Positions 10,720 through 21,170 of a DNA stretch of 64,000 bases are shown here, in pieces (within the stretch, counting starts at the first letter, position 1; each line of letters opens with the position of its first letter). Origin of the DNA: Hydrangea macrophylla (Eukaryota > Streptophyta > Magnoliopsida > Cornales > Hydrangeaceae). The stretch is from NCBI GenBank assembly GCA_033977485.1, contig CM066983.1, positions 113,002,605 to 113,066,604 of the forward strand, written 5' to 3'. Position numbers and translations under genes: made by a program. The notes under the pieces were generated by a model. The model saw only the letters and a list, made by a program, of their open reading frames with translations, was not told the DNA's origin and did not search any database.

Positions 10720-11537
10720 GGGCAGAGCGTTCCTAGCAGAACTGCGACTCTACTCGTTCTGAACAAAAGCAAATGCTTCCCGAAGCGTGGGAAGAGTATC
10801 CATCCCAAGTACTCTACTACGAACAGAATCATACTCAGAGTTAAGCCCTTGAAGGAACTTGAATACCCGCTGCTTCTCCAAAAGTTTCTGATACCCAATG
10901 ACATCCTGAGGACAAGCCGGATGATAGTCCTGTAGATGATCAACACGTTTCCACTGGGGTAGTGAGAAAAGTGTAGTACTGAATAACCATCATAGTCCCC
11001 TGCTTCGAGCTATCAATCACCCTAGACAGCTCAAACTCCTGAGCGTAATTACCCTTACGAGAGTATGTATGAGCAATTGTATCCCAAATATTGCGGGCTG
11101 TGGTCATGCCCAGAAAACCTTCACCAATTTCGGGGACCATAGAATGAATTAGCTAGGCCCTAACAAGAGCATTCTCAACCTTCTGTGGTCATGCCCAGAA
11201 AACCTTCACCAATTTCGAGGACCATAGAATGAATTAGCTAGGCCCTAACAAGAGCATTCTCAACCTTCCACTTCGCATAATTAGCATCAGCAACACTCGA
11301 TGCTTGGATAGTCCCATCAATATATCCATCCTTCGCTTTCCCTTCCAAGTAAAGAAGGATAGACTGTGACCAAGGAACATAATTTTGGCAATTGAACAGA
11401 GAGGTCGTGATTTTAAGAGTTGGGTTATCCTGTGGAGCAATTAACTGGCTCATCTGAGGCTGTTGAGGATCTCCAGACGACGTAGTCTTATCGTCAACCA
11501 TGGTCCCAACAAGTAAAGGGATACCCACAATAATCAC
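10720..11537 (-). pseudogene. Copia 1 gag (broken by an 85-bp tandem duplication)
   Basis: The start (11501, MVDDKTTSSGDPQQPQMSQL) and the block LFNCQNYVPWSQSILLYLEG are typical of copia gag (UBN2 type). The frame breaks in an 85-bp tandem duplication (11098-11182 and 11183-11267). As 85 is not a multiple of three, it shifts the frame. The remaining gag continues in 11140-10940 and 10946-10659. Confidence 0.85.
11098..11267. repeat. 85-bp tandem duplication in copia 1 gag
   Basis: Two adjacent 85-bp copies starting CTGTGGTCATGCCCAGAAAA; one difference seen (TTTCGGGGACC against TTTCGAGGACC). The second copy starts at 11183. Confidence 0.9.
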
Positions 11538-12119
11538 ACAAAAAAAAACACGAAGGTAGGGAACAAAACAAGGGATTTTAAGGCATACGGATCAGCATGA
11601 AGCTGATCTAGGGTCCATGAAGGGACCCAAAAATTAGGTGGAAATTAAACGTCAATCAAAACAATGGCCTCGTAATGTTGTGAGGGTGAATGAGGAAGAC
11701 TGGAGAAAATTAGGAATAGATAGAGGTGGTGTAGGAGATCAAGGCAAACATAAAGCAATGGGGTGACTGGAATATAGTATATAGGCTTCGGATAGGATAG
11801 GGTAAGAGTCTGGAAGGCTTGGCTGGACTTGTATATGTGAAGGTGATGTCGGCGAGGGCTGGGAAAGGGATAGATGGTGTCGGCGAGGGCAGGGGAAGGT
11901 GTAGGTGATGTTGGCGAGGGCAGGGGAAGGTGTGGGTGGTGTCGGCTAGGTGGTACTGGGCTGGGATGAGGTCGCAAGGTACTGTGGTGGGTGGATAATG
12001 GGCGGCGCAAGTGATGGTGTGGTGTAATTTGCGGCACTGGTGGGTGGTGGTGTGGGCTGTCCGGCGCAGGCTGTGGTGGGGGTTAGGGTTGTCGGCTGGT
12101 AATGGTGGTGGTTTTAGGT
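11538..12119 (-). other. Copia 1 untranslated leader
   Basis: The region between the primer site and gag. It is rich in GGTGTCGGCGAGGG-type repeats (11850-11960 on the + strand). ORFs across it on the minus strand are Pro/His-rich and look non-functional. Confidence 0.7.
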
Positions 12120-12132
12120 GGCTCTGATACCA
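12120..12132 (-). promoter_or_regulatory. Copia 1 primer-binding site
   Basis: TGGTATCAGAGCC on the minus strand, directly next to the 5' LTR. It is complementary to the 3' end of plant initiator tRNA-Met, the usual copia primer. Confidence 0.93.
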
Positions 12133-12283
12133 TGTTAACAATAGTAATTTGGTAAAGCTTAGGGTTAATCACAATAGATTAGCCCTTTTATATTATTCAG
12201 AGAGTATAAAACATCAAATTACAATAGTGTCCTTGACACTAATATAAAACATAAAATAACACATAAAAGTCTAATATCTAACA
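12133..12283 (-). repeat. Copia 1 5' LTR
   Basis: An uninterrupted 151-bp LTR with TG...CA ends, followed on the right by the target duplication GTAAC (12284-12288). Confidence 0.93.
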
Positions 12284-12317
12284 GTAACATGGGTAAGAGT
12301 TTTTGGTGGGACAATAT

Positions 12318-14120
12318 CTACAGATGCGGAGCAGTTCTTCTACAGGAGATATCATGGAAATTTATGCAGCTAGTAGGATTCTCCCATTGAGTGAGTTCTT
12401 TAATTCCATTCTCAATCTCTTTTGTTTCTCTCATCAAATCACCAATGCAAAACCCCAGGGCACTCAAACACAGACCCATTTGGCCTTTAAGCTCCTCATG
12501 TCTATTATCTTGGATTTTTGTAGTCAATTCCTTCGAATGCTGTAAGAAAGAACTTAAGATCTTCTCAATCTCTTCATCATCTGTTCTCAAATAGCAGAGA
12601 TTTGGATATAACGATTCCCCCAACTCTAGGTCTTGGCATCTCTTCTTGTCTTGCATTTCGTTTTCACGTACGGCAAGTGACTTCATTAGAACGATATGTT
12701 CAAGGCATTTTAGTGAAGACCCAACATTGGTCCTGAAAAGCTCTAGATCACTGTTAAAGTGTTCTTGGAGCTCCCTCCAAGTTAACTCACATCCCTGTGA
12801 AGCTAGTAGGAGGAACTCCATCCGATAGGCTACAAAATGCAAGAGATCCGCCATCTTCGACAAAGATTTAATAAGTTTACCATAACAGGCACCGCGAAAT
12901 GGCAAGAACCAAAAATCAGGTTCCAACTCTGCTTCTCCTCTGAGCTTCTCTAATTCATTGACATGGGTATTTAGCTGCTTCTGCTTTTCTCTCAGTGCCG
13001 GAAAGACTGAAGCTGGCATGTCTTTCTGGCTGGAACGAAGACCTATCTCCTCGATGCACTCTTGAAGTGCTCTTAAACACTGGGAGAGTTGACTTTTGGC
13101 CAGACTCGCGGCTCTTGTGGGCTGCAAGAGAAGCTCTGCCATGACTAAACAAAACAGTCCTACAAAAACCTCAGCTAGTCTAACAATGGCAAATTCATGT
13201 GGAGTGCCATAGTTCCTCCTACCCAGAATCAATATTGCTCCTATAATCGCTGACATCCCCCCAGATTGTCCGTACATCCGACTATGCCTTAAAAAACTGG
13301 TGAAAATAAACCAAGGGAGAAGACCTAGGAATCTTACGTTTGCAAATCTTTTGAAAATAAAACAACACACGACTCCGTAGGCTGAACCCATCGCTGTCCC
13401 TTGTAGTCGAGCATTTACGACTGTAAATGTTGCTTGTCTTCCTTGTGCAAAGCTGATGGCAACCATGAGTCCTGACCAATACCCATTTGGTTTGTTGAAT
13501 ATCAATCCAAATAACACTGCTAGACCTAACGGAAATGCACACTTGGAAGCAAATACCAGTGTTTCAGTCCTTGGTCTCATGATCCAACCATTGCAGATCC
13601 TCTTGAAGCTGCATTTATCTTGTTCTTTTGGGATTATTAATTCGTCAGGTTTAGGTTTGTAATCGGTTAGTGATGGAGACTCTGTTTCTTGATTGATGGT
13701 TGAATCATCTTGGAGGAGTTTCATACAAAACAGGAAGAAAAAAGCCCATAAATCTTCAAGGGTAGGAGAGATGGTTTTAAGGGACTTGAGGGAGTAGTCT
13801 AAAGGCTGTTCCTCCATTTCCGGAGCCGTTGCTGCATCAGAATGAAGAAAGCACTTGACTTGCTCTAGCTTTAGGTCTTTTTGCATTTTTAATCTCAGTA
13901 GAACATCACTGACTTCTTGATTGATAATGCTCGTAGGAAAGGAATTGCAAGAAGATAGAGCAATTCTCATCCCTCTTATCGGCATTTCCATATCTTTCAG
14001 TTCATCTACTGGGTTTGCGAAATGTGTTTTTAAGTGCTCGTTCTTGGGTCTCTCCCACATCATCCCTTCCTGTAATAAAGAGATGGCCTTTTGCTTTTCA
14101 GTTAATTGGACCATTGAAAG
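12318..14120 (-). CDS. FUSC-like gene exon 3
   Basis: Starts after the acceptor TATATTAG (14124-14121) with CTT TCA ATG (Leu-Ser-Met), and ends with TAG at 12320-12318. It contributes 600 residues: the cytosolic middle, the FUSC_2 membrane block and the C-terminal helical domain. No internal stops. The 88-bp intron 2 (14208-14121) begins GTAAGAAA. Confidence 0.92.
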   Translation of the reverse strand, partial: LSMVQLTEKQKAISLLQEGMMWERPKNEHLKTHFANPVDELKDMEMPIRGMRIALSSCNSFPTSIINQEVSDVLLRLKMQKDLKLEQVKCFLHSDAATAPEMEEQPLDYSLKSLKTISPTLEDLWAFFFLFCMKLLQDDSTINQETESPSLTDYKPKPDELIIPKEQDKCSFKRICNGWIMRPRTETLVFASKCAFPLGLAVLFGLIFNKPNGYWSGLMVAISFAQGRQATFTVVNARLQGTAMGSAYGVVCCFIFKRFANVRFLGLLPWFIFTSFLRHSRMYGQSGGMSAIIGAILILGRRNYGTPHEFAIVRLAEVFVGLFCLVMAELLLQPTRAASLAKSQLSQCLRALQECIEEIGLRSSQKDMPASVFPALREKQKQLNTHVNELEKLRGEAELEPDFWFLPFRGACYGKLIKSLSKMADLLHFVAYRMEFLLLASQGCELTWRELQEHFNSDLELFRTNVGSSLKCLEHIVLMKSLAVRENEMQDKKRCQDLELGESLYPNLCYLRTDDEEIEKILSSFLQHSKELTTKIQDNRHEELKGQMGLCLSALGFCIGDLMRETKEIENGIKELTQWENPTSCINFHDISCRRTAPHL

Positions 14121-17100
14121 CTAATATACTGAGTGCAATGTGGAAATTTGGCCATTTGGGTGAATAGAAATTATTGTGCTTTGTTTGTCCTATCAGTTTT
14201 TTTCTTACCTCAGCGACTTCCAGTCTTTGGAGAAGTTTGGCTCCAGTTTCAGCAAAGGGCTTGTCTTGAGAGAGAGAATCAGTTACAGTTGAGTTGGCTC
14301 GGGAAGAGAAGGCCTTCACAAAGACACCTATCCTCTTTGAAGCATTTTCAGCATATGCTCGGCAGAGTTTATTTACCTATGATTTTAAAAAAAAAAAAAA
14401 TAGCAAAGCGCTGATAAGAAAATAGAAGAGAGTCTTTTTCAGTAGTTTTTACTTTTGTCTCTATCTTTATCTTATCTTAATTAATATATAAGTAAGAATA
14501 AATAGGTTAATAACTGAGTGGTATAACAAACCAAAAATTTCATTCACATGTCAGTCCTATTTTAAGAAAAAAATATGCATCTACACATGCATAACTCATT
14601 ATATTGAGATGTGGTATAACTGTTATAGCGAATACTTACTCATAATAAACATTTGGGTAAATATCATTGACCTCCCATAAGGTATGACTTAATATCAGAG
14701 ACTTTCCCTGGATTTTGAATAATATCATTGACCTCCCTTATTTTCAAAACTTTGTATTACTGAACTCCCTCTGTTAACTTCCGTTCACTTCTATTGCTAA
14801 ATCCAAGTCTTGTTTGGCAAGCAAGCTTCTGCTTGTGCGTTTGGCATTCTATAATCATGTCACAAACAAACAAAGTCCATACTTTTGATTTATTTAGTTT
14901 AATAAATATAATATTTTGGTTTTAGTTTTTTTTTTAAAAAAATAATTTGATATATATTTAATTGTTTGAAATTCTGTAAAATAGTAAAATAATATGTCCA
15001 TTTTCCAGTATTAATCCTAGATTTATTTAAATGCTTTAATAAGCATTTTAATTAAATAAGTAAAACTAATTGACTAAAAATAATCACCTTCATTATTGAT
15101 GGGAGCACTTTAATATCCTCCAATAAAAAAAATCTAGTGGACCCATTGCAATATGTACTTGAGAAGTATCTGGAATTTGAAATTTGGGAAACATTTGGGA
15201 AGCATTTGGGACTTAGTTGCTAAGTCGTGTGCGTACATTTTGAGTCAATTAGTTTTACTTATTTAAGCAAAATGCTTATTAAGACATTTAAATAAATCTA
15301 GGATTTTAATACTGGAAAATGGACATAATATTTTACGGGAATTGTTATTTCCACTCCATCATTGAACCAATGCACTCCATGGTACCACTATCAGAGCGTG
15401 TGGTACCACGTATGTAATGCAGACATGCATGTACCACATGCTTTAAAAATGGTACCATGGAGTGGCTTGGTTCAATGATGGAGTGGCAATAGCATCACCC
15501 TATTTTACAATTTTATAGAATTTCAAACAATTAAATATATATCAAAAATTATTTTTAAAACAACTAAAACGAAAACATTATATTTATTAAACTAAATAAA
15601 ACAAAAGTAAGAGTTGTTTGTTTGTGACATAACTATAGAACGTCAAACGCACAAACAGAAGCATGTTTGCCAAACAAGACTCATATTCAGCAATAAAAGT
15701 TAATAGAGGGGAGGTCAGTGATGCAAGGTTTTGAAAACAAGGGACGTCAATGATATTGTTTAAAACTCAAGGGAGGTCATTGATATTAGGTCATACCTCA
15801 GGGGAGGTCAATAATATTTACCCTAAACATTTTAAGCGGTTCCTATGAGCAATCCAGAACTGATTAATCGGAAGATAAGAAGGAGGCGCATTCGACATGT
15901 CAATATTCAGTAATGTAGTTACCATTATTTCTCTCATAATCGTTGGGTGTGAATATGTTAGATGCCTATGACTCAATTGGTGAAATAATATTTTTGATGT
16001 GAATATGTTAGATGTGTGAGATCCCATGGATAAATATAAAAAGTTAGTATAATATATATTGAATTAAAAGGATTATTATTAACAATTTGAATTTAAGCAT
16101 TTTGAGGGTCAATGTGGCTAGTCTGTCAAATTGTTGGACTAACGGACCATTTGGAGCGTTACAATTTACAAATGGTATCTTAGCTAACCCTGATCCCATA
16201 AAGGTGAGTCAGTATGACAGATCTGTCAAATTGTTAGACAAATGAACCACTTGGGACGGTACAAGATGCCTATGGGCTATGACTGATTGGTGAAATAATA
16301 TCTCCTCAAAAGCGAATTACAAAGGCAACACTGTTTGGTTTTTGTATTTAGAGTTAAAAAAGAGAAAGGACAAGAGAAACGATTATCACATAATTTCATC
16401 ATACTTTAGTAATATTAAAATTTAGAAATACTATAGCTTTGTTTCATTTTACTTTAATTTTAATTTTAATTTATAGCAGAAATAATAAAACTAAATCAAG
16501 AAACAGGAAGTAAAAACAGCTCATAGGTTTAATTTTTTTTACTTGTTTTTAATTAATTGAATTTTTACTTTATTTTTTTCAATGTTCACTTTATTTTTAC
16601 TTCAATGTTCTCTTTATTTAGCAAACAAAGAAAGTGTCTATATATATATACATATAGGGATTTAGAGCAACTCCAACCACATTACTCATAATCAATTTTT
16701 AGATATTTTGGGGAACCAAAGTGCATTTTTTGAGCTCCAATGGATTCCCCAAATGGTTCTCCATTTTAGAGAACCCTTTTTGGTTCTCCACATTTGAGGG
16801 GAGAGTGTGAATATGGGTAATTACCCATAAGTAAAATAATGAAAAATAATACATATCATATTCATTTAAGGAGAGAGAGTGCATTAAAATTTTCAACTTT
16901 TGTATAAAAATTAATATAATAATTCATACCTCCCTATAATGGAGAACATGATTGGAGTTGGGGGCTTAAAACTGATTAGCTAAAATAACTTTTTAGCTAT
17001 TTTGGCTAAAAATTAGAGAATTTTTAGATAATGTGGTTGGAGATGCTCTTAGCGACAAAAATTTCATCGCTAAAAATCTGTTTTTCGTCGCTAAAAGAGC

Positions 17101-18051
17101 TATTATATGCTGCTAACTTACAACCATCATGTTGTAAGTTAGCAGCCTCCATATATATATATATATATATATTTATATATTTTATTTTCCTCACTAATCT
17201 ATTTTGGCAATTCTCTCTCTCCATATCTTCTCTGTCTATGTCCTTTTATGCACATATTCAATTTTGAGCTCTTCGGTAGCTTTGTTGGGTATGGTGCGAT
17301 GAGTATATTCTATGTTTTTTTTTCCTCACTGTTTTCTCAATAAAACAAAGAACGAAAGAAAAACAGTTTTGGTAACTCTTTCTCTAGTATATTGAGTAAA
17401 TTTGACCGAATATACCCGGACTCGTTAGGCTTTATTTGGTTTTGATAGATTCTTGAGGAAAAAAAATGGGAAGGACGAAAAACTAGTTCCTTGATTGTGT
17501 GTTTTTCTTCATGCTTAAATAATATGAGTATCAAATTATACAAAAATTTAAAATATAATTTTAACATATGAATGAAAGAAGAAAAATAACCCACAATATT
17601 CAAATATTTAATTTATTTGTCAACTTATTCTCTTATTTTATTCATCAATTTCCTTCGTAACCAACAACGAAAAATGTTTTTTTTTTTTTTTCAGTAAATA
17701 CCATAACCAAACAAAGACTGATGTTCTAGAAATTCTTCTTTTAGGTGCAATGGTGCCTTAAATTGAGTTCAACTGTGCAACCGACTTACGGGGATGGTTT
17801 GTTGGACAAGACTTTGGGTGCCAAAAATGTAGGGGTCTATTATGGTCGGAACGGAACGGAACGGAAATTACTATTTCGAAAAAAATTTCGAAATTTTTAG
17901 AATTCCAAAATCCGTTCCGATTTCGAAAATTCGGAATTTCCAAAATCCAATTCGATTCGGAATTTTCAGAATCGGAATTTTTCGGAATAATTTTAGAATT
18001 TTCGGAATCAGAATTTTTTAGAATAATTTTGGAACATTTTCGAAATAAGCT

Positions 18052-18085
<34 letters not shown>

Positions 18086-18117
18086 TGTGTATATTATTCC
18101 TCTGTTATTAGGTCACA

Positions 18118-18176
<59 letters not shown>

Positions 18177-21054
18177 TCTCTCTGTGTCACGTACACACAA
18201 TAGCCCACCCCGACTGAAATCGACCAGATCGAAATCGACTGACACCAACGGACTGTTGGTCAGTTTCGGTCCTAGCAACTCCCACCCCGAGCCCCTTGGT
18301 TCGGTCCACATGTCCGCAAAATCCCGACTGAAACCGACCGAGTACACCCCTAACATTTTGCGATTGAAATAGCAAAAAGGTAATTTTAGCCAAAAGCAAC
18401 ATTTAAAGGTGATGAAAATAATAATAGAAATTTAGACCAAAGTCCCTAGAAATAACTTTCAAGAGTTTAAAGTCCACTTTGATTCTTAGTTTGTCAAAAA
18501 GTCTCTCAAAGTTCGAGTTAATAGAAATTTCACTTAATATTGATGTATGGCTAGTGAAATTTGACTTAATATTTTTGTATAGAGTACCTCTCCCTAATAA
18601 AAAATCTCTGTCTTTATCTCTAAAAAATTGTATCATAATATTATTTTTCACAAATTGCCCCAAACAATAATGTGTCGCAGTAATTCGCCCCAAAAATTAA
18701 ACCTACACACGATTGCAATCAAAAAAGAAAAATGCTAGACCCACACAATGAACTACACATTTTTTCCACACACATCTTTAAATGCTTGTACCTTGTGCTG
18801 TATAAGTGAGGCACAAAAAAAGTATAAAAAATTCAAATAGCACAAGGTACAAGTATTTAAAGATGTGTGTGAAAAAAGGGTGTGGATGATTATGTGGGTG
18901 TAGCATGACTCATCAAAAAATAGCATTTGGTGCCTCTATAAATAGAGCCAACTGCCAGCAGGCTCTAACTACGAGTGTCTAAACTTCTTTGAACATTGGA
19001 GGGCAGTTGATGTAAATTCTGTGATTCATCAAGTGCTACAAATTCAAGCATTTAGCGATTCTCTTTTAAATTCTAAAAAGATACAATATTTTTATTTATT
19101 TATAAAACAAACTTGAAAATGAGAATGAAGTTAAATATGATTCGATTTTAAGTATTCATCCAATATCGTTGTCTCGCGAGTAATTTATTAAGACACATAA
19201 TTTGGTCGTTTTCTATGCATAAGCAATTGTTGTGGTCACTTTCCCTCAGCTTACCTAACCTTTTTGTACAGGTTAAACTCAATTTACAATTTTACATACC
19301 AATCCAATAGTAAACCTACTCGCGCGAAATAAGGAATATCATTGTCGTTGCTTAACCAAAAATAAGAATATGACCCAAAAAAAAAGAAAAAAGAAGAAGA
19401 AACGAAAAGAAAAAAAAAAGTAAGTCTGTGGGAACAAACATATCTCACAAACACAATACACAAACACTATAATGTGTCTATTTCTCTCCTTTGTGGATCC
19501 CACAATTTTAGTGGACCCCACCAGGAGAGAGATAGACTGATAGACACATTGTGGTGTTTGTGATCCTTGTGGATTGTGTTTGTGAGATTTGTTTGTGTCC
19601 AAAGACTTCCTCCAAAAAAAAAAAAAAACAAAAACAAAAAAACATGGTCATGCTAATTCATCCATGGTTCAGAGAGATTAATTATTCCATATGACTGTCA
19701 CACTTTGTGACAACCACTATGAGACACACGTGGAATCTATGAAATACTCAAGTCCTTGTGAAAGTCACACATGTGTGACAATCACATGAGATAATTTCTT
19801 AGTGGTTGAAAACAAATACAGTACTTTTAAAACATTCTCTTCATTGTCTAAGGATTTCAAGGGTACCCAACATTGATATAGTTACGAAGACATTAGCTTC
19901 AATCCATCTTCTTATGTACTCTTTTCTTCCCAAATTAAGAGTTTTAGATTCCATTTTTTATTTTCTATGACGTGATACACTAGAATTTTGTAATTCAAAT
20001 AGTGCAATAATAGAGAGCTGTAAAATTTGAGGACGACCAAAAAAAGTTACTAATATGTAATGTTGGAATTCCTAAAAAGAGAATTTTAACTTGGGAGAAA
20101 GAGAGTATAGTTAGCTTGTACTATTCCCAAACGTTATTGGTTCATACTTGTGCCACATATATGTCAAGTAGTTTAACTGACACGTTTATAGAGTTTAAAC
20201 CTGATCCTATTTTTAACACGCCCAAACGAATCTTTAGACCATATTTATTTGCAAATGTATCTAGCATAATTAGGCCAGGTTCAACCAATTCTCACTTTTA
20301 TGTACATATCTAGCTTTGATGAAAACCAATAACATGTTGGTGTGATAAAAAATCAGTTGTTTGATGTTTTTAAGCGAAACATGGAGTCCAGTGAACTGAA
20401 ATAAGTTACACAAATACTAAACTCTATCAAACTAGTTCTTTTCTGAGTTACACCTTCTATTACGTACCCAAACACTTTTCAAAAGTTTTTGTGATAAAAT
20501 TATATTGAAGAGACATAGTACTGCGCCAACTTAATTACCTCGAAAGAAGCCAATCTAGGGTATGGAACCAACAAAGCCAACACAGCAGCCAAGGCCCCAA
20601 GGGCAGTACTTGCCGCAATATGAATAGGGTGCATGAAAATCTTTGTGTTATCACTATGAACAATAACACCAACATAAACTATCACTATCTGCCCGAAAGC
20701 AATCTTTTTGGTCATTATGTGAGTTGACTCAGGCAGCGCCACCACAAACGAGCTGAGCCCCGCCCCCACTGCTGCCGTGCCCGGGGTGAACCGGCCGGAC
20801 CCCACTGCCCACAGGATCAACACAGAGGCTGGCACCACTTGGACCGTGGCATAAAAGGCATGCCAAATGCCATGTAGTGCGTCGCCAACTGTCGCATCGC
20901 AGACTATTAGTACGGCCGTGAGGTAAGAGAAGGCTGGAAATGGAATTTGGCCCAGTAGAGATCTTGGACCGTAGACGGCAGCGCAGCCCACTAAGCCGCA
21001 GGCCACGGTAGTCCGAAACGCTGAGCTGAGCTGCACCCTCCACTTAATATCCAT
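12318..21054 (-). CDS. FUSC / aromatic-acid-exporter-like membrane protein (whole gene)
   Basis: Three exons, 21054-20539, 14376-14209 and 14120-12318, join in phase 0 at GT/AG borders to give 828 residues, the usual size of this plant family. Known relatives are annotated as p-hydroxybenzoic acid efflux subunit or fusaric acid resistance-like; the plant substrate is not established. The N-terminal third (residues 10-165) has several hydrophobic helices with PAFSYLTAVLIVCDATVGD and GQIVIVYVGV. A cytosolic middle (180-410) follows. A second helical block (about 415-560) contains the FUSC_2 signature GYWSGLMVAISFAQGRQATF and ends at LLLQPTRA. The C-terminus (570-828) is helical and charged. The start at 21054 (MDIKWRVQL) fits relatives better than the in-frame ATG at 21105. 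The first intron is 6.2 kb and full of transposons; a copia element lies 35 bp past the stop codon. Confidence 0.9.
14209..14376 (-). CDS. FUSC-like gene exon 2
   Basis: A 168-bp exon, 56 residues from VNKLCRAYAENASKRIGVFV to LLQRLEVAE, between acceptor ATAG and donor GTAAGAAA. It bridges the N-terminal membrane block and the cytosolic middle; the text YAENASKRI is typical of the family at this point. Confidence 0.9.
14976..14991. other. Candidate excision footprint in the left foldback arm
   Basis: The sequence is GTAAAATA twice in tandem. On the other strand this is TATTTTAC twice, exactly the 8-bp pair that flanks the MITE at the matching site in the right arm (15329-15336 and 15501-15508). 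The left arm therefore looks like a site from which the MITE was excised, leaving both target copies. Confidence 0.6.
15337..15500. mobile_element. 164-bp MITE nested in the foldback element
   Basis: Flanked by 8-bp TATTTTAC on both sides. Inverted ends about 50 bp long: the left begins GGGAATTGTTATTTCCACTC and the right, complemented, begins GGGTGATGCTATTGCCACTC; both continue with CATCATTGAACCAA and CCATGGTACCA. The 8-bp duplication suggests hAT. The centre holds GTGGTACCAC. Confidence 0.85.
16665..17048. mobile_element. Tourist-like MITE (TTA target site)
   Basis: Ends GAGCAACTCCAACCACATTA and, complemented from the right, GAGCATCTCCAACCACAT, flanked by TTA on both sides (16662-16664, 17049-17051). 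A 3-bp TTA duplication and this end sequence fit PIF/Harbinger-type MITEs. The interior repeats GGTTCTCCA and GGAACC motifs. Confidence 0.85.
17109..17146. repeat. Perfect 16-bp hairpin
   Basis: GCTGCTAACTTACAAC (17109-17124), 6-bp loop CATCAT, then its perfect complement (17131-17146). It lies in intron 1 of the FUSC-like gene, between a MITE and a TA repeat. Confidence 0.85.
17850..18183. repeat. TCGGAATTTT repeats and GA/TC microsatellites
   Basis: Degenerate repeats of CGGAATTTTC and CGAAAT motifs (17850-18040) run into a (GA)n tract (18053-18082) and a (TC)n tract (18121-18183). ORFs here are low complexity. Confidence 0.8.
18732..18906. mobile_element. MITE of the CACACACATCTTTAAA family
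   Basis: Ends are inverted: ATGCTAGACCCACA at left and, complemented from the right, ATGCTACACCCACA. Long arms share CACACACATCTTTAAA and CTTGTACCTTGTG. Related sequence occurs at about 23150-23440. Confidence 0.8.
19430..19600. mobile_element. MITE of the GGGACACAAACAAATCTC family
   Basis: Left end GGGAACAAACATATCTCACA, right end complemented GGACACAAACAAATCTCACA. The centre holds TCTCTCCT...GGATCCCACA facing GACCCCACCAGGAGAGAGA. Relatives are at 28245, 50071 and 61063. Confidence 0.75.
20539..21054 (-). CDS. FUSC-like gene exon 1
   Basis: 172 residues from MDIKWRVQLSSAFRTTVACG to PYPRLASFE, ending at donor GAG/GTAATT. Contains the N-terminal membrane helices. The exon is notably GC-rich compared with the flanking sequence. 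The in-frame ATG at 21105 would add 17 residues (MPRTVIYNPAQ...) and is an alternative start. Confidence 0.88.
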
Positions 21055-21138
21055 AGCTACCGTGCAGCTGGCCTGTGCAGGGTTGTAAATAACGGTACGT
21101 GGCAAGGTTGGTACCAGTTTGTGTTTGTGTGAGTGTGT

Positions 21139-21170
<32 letters not shown>

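Larger units (their letters stand above)
6375..12283 (-). mobile_element. Ty1/copia LTR retrotransposon 1, young, full length
   Basis: Element on the minus strand. The 5' LTR is 12133-12283 (151 bp). The 3' LTR is split: TGTTAAC at 6375-6381, then the body at 6809-6959. The two 151-bp LTRs differ at one base that I can see (position 15), so the insertion is recent. LTR ends are TGTTAGAT...GTTAACA when read on the element's strand. The primer site TGGTATCAGAGCC (initiator tRNA-Met type) adjoins the 5' LTR and a polypurine tract adjoins the 3' LTR. The target duplication is GTAAC. Domain order on the minus strand is gag, protease region, integrase, reverse transcriptase, RNase H, which is the copia order. 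The coding frame is broken in several places. It inserted between the FUSC stop codon and the OST4 side, in the same orientation as FUSC. Confidence 0.93.
14655..15823. mobile_element. MULE-type foldback element, 9-bp target duplication
   Basis: Bounded by GGGTAAATATCATTGACCTC and its near inverse, and flanked by a perfect 9-bp duplication TAAACATTT (14646-14654 and 15824-15832). The arms are very long: about 14655-15080 pairs with 15240-15823, covering for example GACCTCCC, TTTGGCAAGC and AAATCTAGGATT motifs. The loop is about 160 bp. A 9-bp duplication points to the Mutator superfamily. There is no transposase. The right arm carries a nested 164-bp MITE. Confidence 0.88.
14377..20538 (-). 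other. FUSC-like gene intron 1 (6.2 kb)
   Basis: Runs from donor GTAATTAAG to acceptor ATCATAG. It holds a MULE-type foldback element (14655-15823) with a nested MITE, a Tourist-like MITE (16665-17048), a perfect hairpin (17109-17146), GA/TC microsatellites and two more MITEs (18732-18906, 19430-19600). No other gene is seen; the stretches 15833-16660 and 19601-20538 show only AT-rich sequence. Confidence 0.85.

Noticed and set aside
11645..12141. Pro/His-rich minus-strand ORFs
   Set aside because: They fall in the copia 1 leader and show no family features.
6809..12283. Copia 1 bounded at 6809
   Set aside because: The flanks (TATGC and GTAAC) do not match. Starting at 6375, with a MITE inside the LTR, gives a perfect GTAAC duplication.
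17829..18353. hAT element with TAGGGGT ends
   Set aside because: End similarity is short and the 8-bp flanks (CAAAAATG and ACATTTTG) do not match.
21052..21105. Upstream ATG as start of the FUSC-like protein
   Set aside because: Not excluded, but family members begin close to the SAFRTTVACG block, so 21054 is preferred.
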